Positions 60,304 to 60,480 of a stretch of 60,480 nt of DNA are shown in pieces (the stretch's first letter is position 1; each line of letters starts with the position of its first letter). The position numbers were made by a program, and so were the translations under genes. Location of the stretch: positions 1 through 60,480 of the forward strand of contig WRAC01000011.1 of assembly GCA_009780415.1 (NCBI GenBank), in the 5' to 3' direction. The notes beneath the pieces are model-generated. The model made no database searches, had not been told where the DNA came from, and was given only the letters and a program-made list of their open reading frames with translations. Origin of the DNA: Defluviitaleaceae bacterium (lineage in GTDB: Bacteria > Bacillota > Clostridia > Lachnospirales > WRAX01).

Positions 60304-60480
60304 ATGCCATCAGATAAAATCGTAATTAAGGGCGCGAGAGAGAACAACTTAAAAAACATAAACCTCGAAATCCCCCGCGACCGGTTAGTGGTCTTTACCG
60401 GTGTCTCAGGCTCCGGTAAATCCTCCCTGGCTTTTGAAACCATCTACGCCGAGGGCCAGCGCCGTTATATGGAATCCCTC
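60304..60480 (+). CDS. uvrA: Excinuclease ABC subunit A (UvrA), N-terminal part only
   Basis: Fifty-nine codons are in view from the ATG at 60304, which has AAAGGTG upstream. The sequence [24 protein letters not shown] and Walker A GVSGSGKS (33-40), then [16 protein letters not shown], are the unmistakable UvrA start. The gene continues past the window end. It is separated from uvrB by about 3 kb of accessory genes. Confidence 0.97.
   Translation, partial: MPSDKIVIKGARENNLKNINLEIPRDRLVVFTGVSGSGKSSLAFETIYAEGQRRYMESL

Overview
The window looks like a chromosome segment of a motile, spore-forming member of the Clostridia (probably Lachnospiraceae or a related family). The evidence is a Firmicutes-type fla/che operon with FliY, FlbD, a FliO/FliZ-type protein and FlhF/FlhG; Spo0A; a SPOCS/LysM spore-coat type protein; a clostridial-type long PurL; and several small clostridial proteins. 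Gene order alone cannot give genus or species. I saw no rRNA, tRNA, CRISPR array or transposase gene.

Region 1 (1 to 33.8 kb, all on the minus strand, read from right to left): cheV, purL, purM, purN, purD, then a complete run of flagellar genes: flgB, flgC, fliE, fliF, fliG, fliH, fliI, fliJ, a MotE/YlxF-like gene, fliK, flgD, a TIGR02530-type gene, flgE, flbD, motA, motB, fliL, fliM, fliY, cheY, fliO, fliP, fliQ, fliR, flhB, flhA, flhF, flhG and the start of a ycgR/PilZ-like gene. Spacings are short or overlapping. I see no strong terminator between the purine and flagellar genes, and a good sigma-A type promoter lies in the 3' end of purD. The flagellar genes encode the rod, MS ring, C ring, export gate, hook assembly factors, stator and chemotaxis output. 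The pur genes encode four steps of IMP synthesis.

Region 2 (33.9 to 44.5 kb, mostly plus strand): a sigma-70 family factor divergent from cheV, a receiver/HD-GYP protein, a cysteine-synthase family enzyme, a flavin-reductase-like protein, and a cassette of two M55 D-aminopeptidases flanking a HAD phosphatase, followed by a DD-carboxypeptidase homologue that lacks the SxxK lysine. Convergent to these are cca and a metallo-beta-lactamase-fold hydrolase. Then come a small DUF3787-like gene and a PTS IIC-like transporter.

Region 3 (44.4 to 55.2 kb): a GNAT-like gene coupled to a 43-residue Cys-rich protein, a SPOCS/LysM protein, then a roughly 2030-residue secreted lipoprotein built from about 15 copies of a module of about 95 residues and driven by a near-consensus promoter. 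A bidirectional terminator separates it from convergent spo0A. A GNAT and thioredoxin follow.

Region 4 (55.3 to 60.5 kb): uvrB and the start of uvrA, separated by about 3 kb of accessory genes: two GNATs, a GNAT fragment, a serine hydrolase, and a GxxExxY-family gene framed by 32-bp inverted repeats.

The most unusual points are: the modular lipoprotein; PurL with Gly in place of the glutaminase nucleophile Cys; a DD-carboxypeptidase with Thr in place of the SxxK Lys; a palindromic repeat read in frame as the N-terminus of PurM; the inverted-repeat unit around the GxxExxY gene; and several families of short intergenic hairpin repeats.
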